From positions 381,614,114-381,678,113 of the forward strand of contig CM077676.1 of the NCBI GenBank assembly GCA_039707655.1: DNA of 64,000 nucleotides, in the 5' to 3' direction. The position numbers and the translations under genes were made by a program. The notes beneath the pieces were generated by a model. That model was given only the letters and a program-made list of their open reading frames with translations. It ran no database searches and was not told the origin of the DNA. The DNA comes from Elymus sibiricus (lineage: Eukaryota; Streptophyta; Magnoliopsida; Poales; Poaceae). Shown piece by piece: positions 9,644 to 21,566 of the stretch; position 1 is the stretch's first letter, and each line of letters starts with the position of its first letter.

Positions 9644-11704
9644 GCAATTTTCGTCAAATAAATACCATGTATATTGAAGTATAGATGTATACTTACTTTT
9701 TTTTGTAGAAGAGGAGTTCATTGCCCTTCATGATGTCGGCAATGCATGTTCAAAAAAAAAAGTTGCCTGGCCAGAAACAGAAACACCGCTTGCTTCAATT
9801 TGGACCTTCAAGCATTTTAAGCGTTCAGATTGTATGCATGCGTGTATTTCTCACCCGTGATCTTTGTCCGTGCCCCAGCAAAGTTGACACGAACCGCTGT
9901 TTTTGGGCCCGATCTGTACTTGGCATCCAGGGTTCAGGTAGGTTTATTCCATGAAGTGACAAGTCGATGACACACTAGTATTTTCTGGTCCAGGAATAAT
10001 TCACACGATTTGCATTTTTTTCAGTACTGTTGGCCGGCGGAACTCGTACAATGAAAGCCTGAAAGAAATATTCGAAAACAAGTTGATTTCACAAAAGCCT
10101 GCATTTTCTAGCACTAAGAACTTTGAATGAGTTTCGGGAATCAAGATGGTGAAAACCGACTTATCTTTTACGGCCTACCCACTTCATTTTTCTTTTCAAA
10201 AACAGTGGAGACCAAAGTCCTCAGTCGGTTAATTAAGCATAAGAGAATTACCTGATTATTAGCGAAAATTGGGACGAAAATCATTACACACTTGTTTACG
10301 AGAGGAAAATAAGCAAAAGCCCGACATGCCATGTGCACTACTCCATGAAGCAACAGCACAACAAAAGCACATCGACAAACACCCTTGACACGCTGCTTCT
10401 ACAAACTCACAACACATGGAATGCAACATCGCATAAGTACCCATCCCCCCTCCCAATCAGCTGGCCGCAAGTAGATGAAAGCACATCGACAACTCTGACA
10501 ACCAAAACCAAACTGAAAACCAAAAAATTGAGCATCATCCATGAAGAAATCTTAGATGCCTTCACTTCGGCGTCACCCTTCTTGCTTTTATTCCTCTTTG
10601 TTTTCCCCCTGTTTATTTCTCCTTCAGGAAGCAATAACTATCTTGCCGGATCTAGGATTATCAGCAGCCGCAACCCAATTGGCCAAAAAATCGTCAAACT
10701 TTGTGTAGTTGTCGTGAATCAAAGGCTCCCATGAGCAGGCGCTAACACACCAGCCACATGAACATCATCAACCACATATACCACCTGCCCGAGGGACTCA
10801 GCGGAATAAAGACAGTAACATTATCATTGCGGACATTAGAATGAACCTCCGCTAGCCCCAAGCTCGCGTAGGAAACAACATCCACCACTTCTGTTGACGA
10901 AGCTCCTACCTACTTGATACATGTTTTTTTTGAAAACTTCCATAAGGGCGTCCTTGCCGCTATCCTCGGGTAAAATAACAATCTGCATCTTCTCATAGCA
11001 TTGTGTGATAAGCAAGCCTCCCTTATCCCTATAAGCCACACGACATGCCTCAATCGATGCCAAGTAATAATGAGCGTCCCACTAGAGAGATCTGTTGAAG
11101 CATTCTTTGCTTCAAAAAGACAAACACCAAAAGGGAACCACACATGCAAATGATCATCTAGAAAAGCTTATTCATCATACCCTTTCAAAAAAAAGGAATT
11201 ACTAGTAAGGTTTGTTGAACAAACAAAAACCAAACTGGAAGTTATATATATGAACCGACATACTACTGATATCATACTACTTCACAAAGGACTTCTCTAT
11301 AAAAAAATGGATGGTTTTGACAACAAACTACACCCATCTTCTTCTTTTGGTTATATCGGTGGCACTTTCTTACTTCCTTTCTAGGATGAGTGGCGTAGCA
11401 GTGCCCCTGGGTCCAATTTCATTGAAACCAAACCATACTAATAGTCGCGAGTACATGTCACCATGATCAGCATCGAACAAAAACAAAAGAGTCCATATCT
11501 GTCTATGTCAACTGGGATATCTGTCTATGTCAACTCACTTGTGGCTTTCCATTTTTAGATAGATGGCATTTGGTGGCACATTTTACCACACTAAGTTGCC
11601 ATTTTTCTGAATCGACTACGACTTGTGAAAAATCTTGGTCGGCATAGAATTAGCAAAGACTATGAAAAGAGGGGTGTGACCGAAAAACATCCCCCGTTTA
11701 TGTG
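9644..11704. other. non-coding part of D block, with a possible gene fragment
   Basis: This stretch is nearly collinear with 33030-35010. It holds no intact gene. The only coding-like signal is on the minus strand at about 10918-11160 and is listed separately. A 22-bp tandem repeat (ATCTGTCTATGTCAACT...) at about 11495-11540 occurs twice here and once in copy B. Confidence 0.5.
10918..11160 (-). pseudogene. unidentified exon-like fragment
   Basis: On the minus strand, DDHLHVWFPFGVCLFEAKNA is followed, after a frame change, by YYLASIEACRVAYRDKGG, LLITQCYEKMQIVILPEDS and ALMEVFKKNMYQ. It ends at a GT that could be a splice donor (CAA|GTAGGT). Both frames are open in copies A and B (34240-34479). 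The even codon texture suggests a captured host exon. I do not recognise the protein and assign no function. Confidence 0.35.
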
Positions 11705-11706
11705 TA

Positions 11707-11854
11707 TTCCCTCCGTAAACAAATATAAGACGTCTAACTCTTTTTTGATTCGGATGTGTATAGACACATTTTAGTGTATTTGTTCACTCATTTCAGTATG
11801 TATGTAATCCATATTGAAATATCTAAATTGTCTTATATTTGTTTACGGTGGGAG
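11707..11854. mobile_element. Stowaway MITE (148 bp)
   Basis: The termini TTCCCTCCGTAAACAAATAT and ATATTTGTTTACGGTGGGAG are inverted and flanked by TA at 11705-11706 and 11855-11856. It is non-coding and has an orthologous copy at 35013-35160. Confidence 0.85.
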
Positions 11855-12159
11855 TATCATACTATGCCTTTAAGACGTGCTATTTTGTTTTCATTTGCCT
11901 TTGTTTAATCAGGTACTATTGGCGTCTACCAATATGGTTGTGAAGTCAAAACCTACCAATAACAGCGCCAAGGTAGATAGGCTGGGGCAGATGACCACAA
12001 CGGGAGAGGGTGAGAAAAGGGAAGTAGAAGATAGTACGTGTGGGGCATTGCTTTATGTTTTGTGATTGGACAAAAAAATCAATACAATTTGTATTGCCTA
12101 GGTAGATAGGCTGGGGCAGCACCAAAGTGCTGCCACCATTGCTCATGCCCTTAGAGACG

Positions 12160-12405
12160 GGGAATGGGAGTTGAGGGGTGAGGAAATTAAAAGTCCATTG
12201 TTTGGCTAGAGGGAATGGGAGTTTAAGTGGGAAGAGGAATGGGAGTTGAGGAAGCCAATTCCCACCGTTTTCTTCCCACGGGGTACCCTGTTAATTCATG
12301 GGCAGAGTTTCATCCCACACTAATTCCCAAACAAGGGAATGGGAGTAAAAATCTACTTCCCATGCCTAATCCCTTCATAAACTCCCTTGTGAAAATTGCC
12401 ATTCC
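12160..12405. repeat. GGGAATGGGAGT-rich element
   Basis: Repeated GGGAATGGGAGT and AATTCCCATTCC/ACTCCC motifs occur in both orientations. A related stretch lies at 49360-49480 and the orthologous one at 35625-35885. It is probably a MITE-type element. Clear termini and target duplications are not resolved. Confidence 0.5.
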
Positions 12406-12410
12406 CCTGC

Positions 12411-13071
12411 TGTCAGGGATATAACCCCGCGATATAACCTGGCCGGAGTATAACCCGGCCAGGACTTGGCGATTCACTGAAGACCCGGAAACCAGCTTGG
12501 CGGTTCATAGTCAAGACCCATAAGGTGGGCCAGAAGACGGAGACCAAACCACATGGCGGGTTACCAAGTGGGCCAAGAGGAAGACAAGACATGAAGACCA
12601 AGCCATATGGTGGCTTACCAGATGGGCTGAGGCCAAGGCCCAAGAGGCAGGAGGCGACTCATGGGCCAGAAGGTATAAGCCGCCATAAGATGACTTGTTC
12701 TGTAAGACTAGAAAGTTCGAACCAGGATCGGTTACGTTGTATAACCCGACCCGGACCCTTGTAAGCCGTCGGACCTCAGCCTATGTATATAAAGGCGAGA
12801 CCTGGCGACGAGTTAGAGAGGTTAAGACAGACAGACAAGCCTTACGGCGAGAGAGATCAAGCAGTCGAGAGTTAGGGCAAGCAAGCCGCCCCTTGTATTC
12901 GATATACCAGTTAATACAGCTTAAGCAGGACGTAGGCTTTCACCTCCACCGTGAGGGGCCGAACCTGGGTAAACTCGTGTCCCTTGTCCCGTTTAACCCC
13001 TTTGAGTCCACTTCCATGGCGTTGACTCCGAACCTAAGCCTTCGGGCATCTGTCGTGACAAAACCACGACA
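12411..13071 (+). repeat. 5' LTR of the nested element
   Basis: It begins TGTCAGGG and ends CACGACA. A TATA-like motif (CTATGTATATAAAGG, about 12781-12795) followed by a conserved leader is the likely promoter for the element's RNA. It keeps five bases near 12575 that are missing from the 3' LTR. Confidence 0.92.
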
Positions 13072-13092
13072 GTTGGCGCCCACTGTGGGGCT
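13072..13092 (+). other. primer-binding site region
   Basis: GTTGGCGCCCACTGTGGGGC directly follows the LTR, where a host tRNA 3' end would prime minus-strand synthesis. The tRNA is not identified. Confidence 0.5.
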
Positions 13093-13159
13093 AGCGCTCG
13101 GTGGTGTTGAGTTCTCAAAGGGTTCTCTCTCTGGGAGCGAGGGGGACGTCAATGGTGAG

Positions 13160-13729
13160 ATGACCAAGAGTCGCCATGGGAGACTCTACCTCGACGATGC
13201 CGGCTGGGGTCCTGAGGCCGACACAATCGAGCATGGTTTCCGGGTCCCCTTCGGTGGAATCAACGTCTTCATCGGCAAGACTGGCGGATCTGAACCCGGG
13301 CCGGACATCTGCACCGACATCGTCGAGCCGGCTCGGCGCAAGCAACTCGCCCGGAGCGTGCAACCCGCCCGTGTTGACCCGGGCAAGAAGCACGTCTTCG
13401 TTGGCTTTACTCAGGGCATGGAACTTAAAGGTTCTATGTCACAGGAGGAAACTCTTGTCTACTTAGAGGAAGGATCCTCGAGTAGAGAGACGGAATCGAT
13501 CTATCAGCTTCATAATGGTGGATTTGGGGGCTACGACGAGCCTTACCCCGAGTCAGAGTATCATGAGCCAGAGGAGGATGAGCTGCCAAACCGCGCTGCC
13601 GTCTTTATGACGGGTTCCGCGGCGGCTCCGAGCGGTACAGCCGCCGGTGCGGCCGGGTCTGGGGTTGGCAGGTCGCCGGCTCAGGTTCTTCTGGATCTGA
13701 TGAACGAGTTTACAACCCTAATGGACTGA
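13160..13729 (+). pseudogene. gag N-terminal region, frame 1
   Basis: The open frame from the ATG at 13160 starts MTKSRHGRLYLDDAGWGPEA and is acidic toward the end (YPESEYHEPEEDELPN). It stops at 13727-13729 just as the next frame takes over. The following bases read VTVENQAARNAEIAKLK in the frame of the next segment, so a small indel near 13725 has split one gag gene. This part has no recognised domain and resembles the N-terminal extension of plant Gypsy gags. The open frame also extends upstream through the LTR, which I regard as chance. Confidence 0.6.
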
Positions 13730-13775
13730 GGTCACTGTTGAAAACCAAGCGGCCCGTAACGCGGAAATCGCAAAG

Positions 13776-15557
13776 TTGAAGAATCAGATGGCCGGAGTCC
13801 AACAGGAGATCAATGAGCTGAAGGCTCAGATGGATGCGGAGGCAGAATGCCTTAAGGCGGACGCTTTTCGTTTTGAGTTAGAGCAGCAGTCAGCAGCGGC
13901 GGTTTATCGCATGAGACATCAATCCCGCTTGCCAGAGCAATATGAAGCTCGGAATCTTTTTAACACGCCAGGAACGGGACGGAACGTACCTTTGACCGTA
14001 ACCCGGACGGCGGAAATACCTGGAAGCCGGGCGGCGGCTCAACGTCAGCAACTAGACCCGCCCCGACGGAATCAAAACCCGCCACCTTTCTATCCAACGC
14101 CGCCGGGTCATTATGCTAACCCGGCGGAGAACATGGTGGCAGCGGCAACCAGGCTTGATACAATCCCAATCCCCGATGAGGCACCTTATGCAGAAGAGGT
14201 GCGGAATGCCATCGGGTATCTGCGAACGGCGATAGCCTAGCAGGAGAAGTACACTTACAGCCAGAATCGCGTGCACTCAACCCCCATCCACAGCCGTAGC
14301 TACAGCCGGCGTTATGAGTCGCCGGCGGTCTCTAGCAGTAACCCGCCGCAAGCTGATCGGGCGGTTCTGGATGTTCAAGCACGGGTGGAACGGGCAAAAG
14401 CACAGCAAGAGGCGGCGGCTCAGGCGACGGCGACGGCTCATCAAGAACCCTCAGTTGCACCCTCCGTCCCAGCAGGAGCAGGAATGACCTCCAGGGCTGT
14501 GGGAGTGCCCTGTTTGGTGCCGACTCTGCGGGATGAACGTCTGCCGAAAGATTTTAAGGGTCCTCGAAAGGTGCCCAATTACACTGCTGACTTACCTCCA
14601 GAGGCTTGGGTTGAAAGCTATGAGCTAGCAATGGAGATGTTAGACGTCAGTGATGCAATATGTGCTAAATATTTTGTCATGATGCTGGAAGGACCGGCTC
14701 ACACATGGTTGAAGGGTTTACCACCCAACAGCATTACTTCCTGGGCCGAGTTAAGGGCGAAATTCATCAATAATTTCCAAGGAACGTGCAAGCAGCCCAT
14801 GACGATTGTGGATTTAGACCATTGTGTACAACGTACAGACGAGTCGGCTCATCACTGGGTCCGACGGGTCTCCGAAATCATCCACTCTTCTGAGCAGATT
14901 ACGGCGTCTCAGGCGGTTTTGATTCTAGAAAAGAATTGTCACTTCACGCCTTTGAAGCAGAAGCTTGGCCGGCTCAAACGGTCATGTCAAGACATGGGGG
15001 AGCTCATGGTAGCTCTCACCAAATATGCAGACTCCGACAACACAAAAGACACAAGCTCTGATGATGAGAAATCAGGTCAGGGGAAGAAAGGCAACAATGC
15101 AAAGGGTCAACAGCATAGCATGGCTGGAAACAACCCGGGCAAACGGAAGCACCCGGACGGCGAGTCAGAACTGGTGGCAAGCACCAACACCAGGAACACC
15201 CGTGCTAAGGGTAAAGCTCCTATCAACCTGGAAGAGATGCTCAATAAGCCTTGCCCAGAACACAGCCGGCCCGATAAGCCGACACGACATACCTGGGGGG
15301 ATTGCTACATTATGCAACAGTTTCGGGATTACAGCCTTCAACAGCATCGTGATAACGGTAACGGTCCATCAGGCGGCTCAGCACCGGGCGGCTCAGGGGC
15401 CGGTTTTGGTGCTGGCGGCTCAGGAACCGGTTACCAAGGTCAGAGCGATCATGGAGGTCATAATCAACAGTCTGGCGATGGAGGCCAGCAGCAGAATAAC
15501 CAGTCGGGGTATCTGACTAACCCGAAACAACTCGGTCAAGGTCAGTACCATGCTTAA
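13776..15557 (+). pseudogene. gag, central and C-terminal (one TAG stop)
   Basis: Two stretches in the same frame (13776-14240 and 14271-15557) are separated by a single TAG at 14238-14240. The first is a coiled-coil-like segment (QQEINELKAQMDAEAE). The second contains the retrotransposon gag core at about 14640-14990 (SDAICAKYFVMMLEGPAHTW, ITSWAELRAKFINNFQGTC), then a basic linker, then a Cys/His cluster (CPEHSRPDKPTRHTWGDCY) in the usual zinc-knuckle position, then a Gly/Ser/Gln-rich tail. Gag forms the particle that packages the RNA. Because of the frameshift and the stop, this copy would not make full-length gag. Confidence 0.8.
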
Positions 15558-17571
15558 AACCCGGCTCAAAAGAAGTCTGTCTCTCACAAAGCTTTGAGAC
15601 CTTGATATCCGGCTCAGCGTCCGGTTCAAAAGAATTCATCTCTCGCAAGTTCGAGTTTTCAAGAATATTGTAAAGTCGCCCAAGAGGACAAGCCGCCATG
15701 ATGTACCATTCAAATATATGGGTACCCTGGTTCATTGAATAATCATAAAAGTCATTTGGGGGCTTCCAACCCACCGGGTTTAGCTTTCAACCCTCTTGAC
15801 CGGCTTTTAAGCCATAACCAGACCGGAGTAATCCTGCCTGTTTGCCAAGATGTTACTCCGACCCCCTGTACTCTTGATAAGTCATGAACTTATCCAGGTT
15901 AAAACATGATGGGTCATGTGAGAGCCGGCTTACAGAAAGCGAGGTTCCTCCATGGGCTGTTAAGCCGCCTTCATTGAAACTTGGTTAAACCTGCCTGTTC
16001 GCCAAGATGCTACTCCAATCCCCTGTACTCTTGATAAGTCATGAACTTATCCAGGTTAAAACATGATGGGTCATGTGAGAGCCGGCTTACCGAAGCAAGG
16101 ATAAACCAGTGGCTATCACGCTAGTTTCATTGAAATAAAACTCGACTACCAGACCGGGTTAGATACCCAAAAAGTTGACACCGTCAACAAGGTCATTTGG
16201 GGGCTTCCAACCCACCGGGTTTAGCTTACACACCCTCTTGATCAGCTCTTCAGCCACCCTCGCAACAATGAAAGACTTAATAGTTCCGAGTTATGCTTCT
16301 TCAAGCCGCCCCCACAGCAATACAGAGCATGCTCTGTACTGTTTATTTTTTGCAGGTCTCGTCTCCTAAGACAAGCCGGTCACCAAACCGGGTTACATCG
16401 TAACCTCTGCAAGCATAATAAAGACTCTAAATAGCCGACATGGCTGGATATTCTTAAAGAGCCGCCCTCTTGATTATATTGCCGGGTCATCTAATTGACC
16501 GGTTCTTGGATTTCTTCAACCGGTGCTCTGTGGTATACTACAGCACTCATGGATTTCTCAAGCATATATTTGCCGGGTTGCACCGCAACCACGAGCAGGG
16601 ATTTTATTATTCATACCAGGTTACAACCACGGTCAAGGAGTTATATTAATCTTATACAGCCCCGAGTCGCCGCAGGCATGCAACCCGGCGCTTGGGGGCT
16701 ACATTATTCAAGTCCGGTTTATGTCAAGTACGCAAGTCCCGTGTCGCTGCAAGCATGCACCACGGCACTTGGGGGCTAATGCAAGCCGGTTTTCAAGTCA
16801 GTACATTATCAACAAGACCCTGTTATCTCAAGGAGATGAGCCAGTTTTTTACAATCCTTCTAAGTCCCAGCCCAGTACATATTACTGACCCGGCACTCGG
16901 GGGCTACAGCGCTCAGATCAAATTCTCTAAAGTCCCAAGTCGCCACAGGCATGCGACCCGGAACTTGGGGGCTACAGTATTCAGCTGTTCAAGCAGACTA
17001 TAAAGTTCCCATTGAAGACCCGGCCCATCATATACTGAAGAACCGGCTCTTGGGGGCTACACCAGCTGAAGCTTTATAAGGTATAAGACAGTTACAAGTC
17101 CCAGGCTGCTGCAGGCAAGACAACCTGGTACTTGGGGGCTGCACAGTCAAAGATATGATTGCAAGGCGCCAAGTCATCATGGACAAACTTGGAGCTTGGG
17201 GGCTACAGGTAATATGGATATATCAAAAAATTGAAAGGAGTTATCAAAGTCAGCCGGAGTCTGGTTATTTGACCCGGCGTCACCAACATTACATGACCCG
17301 ACGTCGTTAAAGATTATAACCCGGCGGTGATGACCCGCCGAGAGTATTGGAGGCCGACTCAATGGCATATGGGTGTTGTATTCCCAGAGTTTTTACTTCA
17401 AAGGACATTGACAAGCAAGACGATTGAGAAGATGGCTCGTACACATGAAACCCGGATTTTGAAAGGAATTACTTCATTAAAGCCGGCTGGTGGGGTGAGC
17501 CGGTCACTTAACATATTTATTCTTATTTCAGGAGCTTAGCATGAATAAATTCAAGCTAACCTGGGGGCTAA
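15558..17571 (+). other. non-coding interior in place of pol, with repeated CTTGGGGGCTAC motifs
   Basis: About 2 kb without coding potential lies where pol would be. A 157-bp unit is repeated in tandem (15833-15989 and from 15990). The phrase CATTTGGGGGCTTCCAACCC occurs near 15753 and 16193. Seven CTTGGGGGCTAC-type motifs occur at about 16691, 16768, 16896, 16964, 17049, 17131 and 17194, most preceded by GCCGCAGGCATGC-like and CCCGG-like words. They resemble the real polypurine tract at about 17561. Confidence 0.75.
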
Positions 17572-18227
17572 TGTCAGGGATATAACCCCGCGATATAACC
17601 CGGCCGGAGTATAACCCGGCCAGGACTTGGCGATTCACTGAAGACCCGGAAACCAGCTTGGCGGTTCATAGTCAAGACCCATAAGGTGGGCCAGAAGACG
17701 GAGACCAAACCACATGGCGGGTTACCAAGTAAGAGGAAGACAAGACATGAAGACCAGGCCATATGGTGGCTTACCAGATGGGCTGAGGCCAAGGCCCAAG
17801 AGGCAGGAGGCGACTCATGGGCCAGAAGGTATAAGCCGCCATAAGATGACTTGTTCTGTAAGACTAGAAAGTTCGAACCAGGATCGGTTACGTTGTATAA
17901 CCCGACCCGGACTCTTGTAAGCCATCGGACCTCAGTCTATGTATATAAAGGCGAGACCTGGCGACGAGTTAGAGAGGTTAAGACAGACAGACAAGCCTTA
18001 CGGCGAGAGAGATCAAGCAGTCGAGAGTTAGGGCAAGCAAGCCGCCCCATGTATTCGATATACCAGTTAATACAGCTTAAGCAGGACGTAGGCTTTCACC
18101 TCCACCGTGAGGGGCCGAACCTGGGTAAACTCGTGTCCCTTGTCCCGTTTAACCCCTTTGAGTCCACTTCCATGGCGTTGACTCCGAACCTAAGCCTTCG
18201 GGCATCTGCCGTGACAAAACCACGACA
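17572..18227 (+). repeat. 3' LTR of the nested element
   Basis: 656 bp, nearly identical to the 5' LTR. It directly follows the purine tract CTGGGGGCTAA and ends at the CCTGC target duplication. Confidence 0.92.
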
Positions 18228-18232
18228 CCTGC

Positions 18233-18411
18233 CCAAGTGGTTACCAAACAGGTTGTAAGTACTCTCAATCGACATGAAAACAAGCGATGAAATTTGAAAC
18301 TAAATCGAAGTGTACGTTCTTCTCCAACAATCTAAACATGGCCCCACATTTCAACGTGACGTCAAAGCAAATGATTGTGCATAGGGGATCTAACGCCGCC
18401 ATTGTTTAAAA
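18233..18411. other. D block continues after the insertion
   Basis: Non-coding sequence collinear with 35888-36067 in copy B. I see no feature in it. Confidence 0.5.
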
Positions 18412-19011
18412 CAACTAGGGTTTTAGATGAGATGGTGTTGGTGAAGATGTTGATGAAAATTGGTCCTCCCATGATGGAAGGATCGTTGGTGATGTCGATG
18501 GCTTCGATTTCCCCCTCCCGGAGGGAAGTATCCCCGGCGGAATCGCTCCGCCGGAGAGCAAAAAGTCTCCGCCTCTGTTTCCGCCTCGAGACGGCATCGC
18601 TTCATCCCGAAAGTCTTCTCTTATATTTTTCTAGGGCAATTGGCTTCATATAGGAGAAGGAGGGCCACGGAGGACCGCTGGAGGGCCCACAAGCTCACCT
18701 GGCGTGCCCAGGGGCGCCGCCTGAGCTTGTCGCTCTCTGGTGGGTCCCCTCCAGGTAATTCTTCTTCCAGTATTTTTTATATATTCCACAAAAATTCTTT
18801 AGAAAATTTTAGGTCATTTGGAGCTCTGGAGAATAGGTATCTCTGATATGCTTCTTTTAGGTACAGAATTCCGGCTGCCGACATTCTCCCTCTTCATATA
18901 AATCTTGTATAAAAAGAGAGAAAAGGCATAAGAGTTGCATCGTAAAGATAAATAATGATCAAAAACACTATAAATAATAGCAGTAAAACATGATGCAAAA
19001 TGGACTTATCA
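18412..19011 (-). mobile_element. truncated Gypsy-type LTR fragment (copy A)
   Basis: Read on the minus strand the fragment starts TGATAAGTCCATTTTGCATC at 19011 (TGATACGTCC in copy B). It runs through a CCTTTTCTCTC region and a leader ending ...CATCTCATCTAAAACCCTAG near 18412. The start matches common large Triticeae Gypsy LTRs. The rest of the element is missing. It contains no coding sequence. The same fragment is at 36068-36667, so the truncation predates the duplication. Confidence 0.65.
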
Positions 19012-19400
19012 GAAGGCAACGCCGAGCAGAAGGCATTCTGGGTGCAATTCCAAGCGCCTTCACATCCACCCCTCCTCAACAACCAAATAAAGCAGCTAAT
19101 GGAGTTGCATCAGATGGCGAGGCCGGCCATGGAGGACCTTTGCATCTAGTTGTGGCCAATGGAGCCGCTGCTGAGTAGCTACTTTGGCCTCAGAGGCTGC
19201 GAAGCACTGTCCCCCAGATCAATCTCTAGAAGCGCTCCGCCTGCCTGGAGGGTGCTCGGATGGCCTACGCGCGTGTGCAGACGCACTAGCCGAGGCTCAA
19301 GGCGGCTGCTATGGCTACAGGGCCTTCCACGGGGAAGGAGCATCGGCGCTCCGAGGATTATTTTGTCGAGGTGATGGAGGGTGCTTGGGTGACCGAGCCC
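19012..19400 (+). pseudogene. antisense additional ORF of the Gypsy element (copy A)
   Basis: On the strand opposite to gag-protease the sequence encodes EGNAEQKAFWVQFQAPSHPP, then MELHQMARPAMEDLC, interrupted by TAG at about 19147 (CAG in copy B), then a frame change near SYFGL. Some plant Gypsy families carry such antisense ORFs, with unknown function. This copy is decayed. Confidence 0.5.
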
Positions 19401-20646
19401 CGATGTAGCAAAGATGTAATTCTAGAGTAGATGTACCCTCTGTATCCGAGGTTGTATAAAAACATGCTTCATTTTGCAATGTATGTGTCTTTTTATATCC
19501 AATGTATTATTTTGACTCCTATGCGACCATTTAAAACTGAAAGTGACCAGCTGTCCGCTTCAACCCCCTTGTAGATACTACATGAGGTGCTTCTATAACA
19601 CTATAACCCTTAGCCGATGTCTCGGTGCCCGGAGGCGGTTATGTTAATAGAAGCTAGGCAATCAGACTATTCGGTTTTATAACTTTCACTTAGTCATAGG
19701 AGCTTGACTGTGGGGGCTAGTGACTAGCCCCCGATATATAGAGTGTCTAGATGCGTCGGGGTTAAGCCATTAACACTTCGGTCCTTTTAACAAGAACCCT
19801 TCGTTTAACACGGGGTAATCTCTATCGATTTTTTGTTGGACACTGTCATCGGATCGCTGACCAGTTTACGCCTATCATGACAGTCAGTTTTTGGCTTTCT
19901 CCACTGAGGTACTTAACCAATCGAGCTGGAAGTACAATCGCAGTGACATGATTTCTAAATTGGTGCATATAAGGCAATATCCGAGACGCCGAGTACTTTT
20001 ATAAAAGTACTGGAGCAATGTGATGGCATGGTGGTAATCCAAGCCCCCGGTCAAAAACCGATCATTGCAAAAAATATATGTATCGCACGAGTTATCTTCG
20101 GCTCATGAGTACAAAAAGAAAGAAAGTGTATAACTAGATGCGCAACGACCACGAAAGGTCTCTTCCTTTACTTTGACTGATGAGGTCGAACCGTACAAGC
20201 CGAGTTATCGAAGAAACTACAGGAGATACATTGAAAGATAAAAGGAGGGAAGGTTTACACATGGCCTCTGTAAATGATTTGAATATCCTGATTTCGCCCT
20301 GCCGGACGTCTGCACCTCCGTGCTGTGTACATGCCGTTCCTTGTTGATTCCAAGGTTCTTTCATGCTGCGAGCTACATCACCATTGCTATGCTTAAATAT
20401 GCATTCGACATGCGAGTCCTTTGAAGAGATTTTATCCAGCAGCCGCAGAGTAACAGCTTAACGCTATTGTGATGTTGTTCTCGGTGGGCCTTTAACAGTG
20501 CCCCAAAAATAGTCGAGACATACTATGGCCACTATTTGGTTGAGCCGAACAGTGAGCCCCTGCTGCTATGCTCCACAGCCTCCCATGGTATTTTAAGTGC
20601 AAAGTTATGCACTTGAGGTAAATAATCCTCGGCTAAGAGGGCAAAG

Positions 20647-21083
20647 CTATGGAGCGCGCGTCCCTATTTGGGGTTGCCGCGTGACTGCCCGGGGGCCGAG
20701 GGGATACCTCGGATGCATTTGGAGGAACCCTGTGCATTTGACATGACCAGAGTCTTTGACGCCACCTCGACAGCCTGAACATCGGCTGCGAAAGCCACAG
20801 TTTTGCTCCTCTGTCTGGAGGGAGCATTCAGTGTTACCATTGACTGTGATAACAACCTTCGGTCCCGGCATTTTGAGCTTTAGATAGGCGTAATGTGGGA
20901 CGGCGTTGAATCGAGCAAATGCGGTTCGCCCGAGGAGTGCGTGGTATCCGCTACGGAAGGGAACGATATCGAAGATCAAGTCCTCACTTCGGAAGTTCTC
21001 GGGAGAGCCGAATACTACTTCCAGTGTGATGGTCCCGGAGCACTGTGCCTCAAAACCTGGTATTATACCTTTAAAGGTAGTTC
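20647..21083 (-). pseudogene. Gypsy aspartic protease, C-terminal remnant
   Basis: The minus strand encodes TTFKGIIPGFEAQCSGTI, then VVFGSPENFRSEDLIFDIVP and YHALLGRTAFARFNAVPHYA, the C-terminal half of a plant Gypsy protease. The catalytic DGGSS segment, present in copy B, lies beyond the breakpoint at 21083 and is missing. The open frame reads on into F by chance. Confidence 0.7.
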
Positions 21084-21566
21084 TTTGATGAAACTTTGAA
21101 AAGATTGGATGTAAAGTGTTGTGCAATAGCTGGATAATCAAGAATGATTTAATTTACCTCGAGCCAGCCTTTGATGACCCCGGTTGTGCGAGAGACATAA
21201 TAATGGCTCGGTGATTAGAGATGCTGGAGCATAAGAAGAACATAAACTTCTCCCGTGCCGACATCGTGGGGAAGGAGGACACCGAAGTGTTTCCTCGGAG
21301 CATATCGAGGTCGCCTCCCCCTGGACCGTTCTCTTGGCATTCTTATCTCTAGCAGCATAGTCAAATCAATTTTAGTAAACTTATGTGGGGAGCATAATAT
21401 GTGTAATCAGTTGTCTGGTATATGTCAAATATTGGTTGTAATTTAGGTGCGTATTTAGTTGTTTTTATCAACATGCAGTGATTTATATGGAAGTATATTG
21501 CCGCTGGTGGAAAAAATGACAGTCGCCAATTGACTGGCTACTTGAGGCAAGAAATCTGTTTATCTT
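21084..21566. repeat. F block (LINE 3' flank), first copy in window
   Basis: About 480 bp of non-coding sequence starts TTTGATGAAACTTTGAAAAG and ends with the LINE target-duplication sequence (AATCTGTTTATCTT). The same stretch lies next to the LINE 3' end at 23881-24345 and 60787-61269. It shows that the LINE copies share one genomic insertion site. Confidence 0.85.

Larger units (their letters stand above)
12411..18227 (+). mobile_element. gag-only LTR retrotransposon, 5817 bp, TSD CCTGC
   Basis: This is a complete nested element. Its LTRs are 12411-13071 (661 bp) and 17572-18227 (656 bp), both TGTCAGGGATATA...CACGACA. The CCTGC duplications are at 12406-12410 and 18228-18232. Copy B shows the empty site as one CCTGC near 35884. 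By eye the LTRs differ by about seven substitutions and one 5-bp indel. A primer-binding-like site (TTGGCGCCCACTGTGGGG) follows the 5' LTR, and a purine tract (CTGGGGGCTAA) precedes the 3' LTR. Gag is present but there is no protease, RT, RNase H or integrase, so it must have been mobilised by enzymes from another element. Confidence 0.95.
19012..21083 (-). mobile_element. 3' part of a minus-strand Gypsy element, cut at the duplication junction (copy A)
   Basis: It is collinear with 36668-38790 in copy B, which continues to a 5' LTR. Here the sequence breaks after AAAGGTAGTTC (21083) inside the protease region and passes into the F block. The segment contains an antisense ORF remnant near 19012-19400, a long non-coding part with GGGGGCTAGTGACTAG-type motifs, and part of the protease. 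It lacks an 80-bp stretch that copy B has at about 37571-37652. Confidence 0.8.

Noticed and set aside
12695..13159. Long open frame beginning inside the 5' LTR
   Set aside because: It crosses the LTR and primer-binding site. The protein-like part starts at the ATG at 13160.
15833..17215. CRISPR-like spaced repeats
   Set aside because: Repeats are degenerate, lie inside an LTR element in plant DNA, and have no conserved repeat/spacer length.
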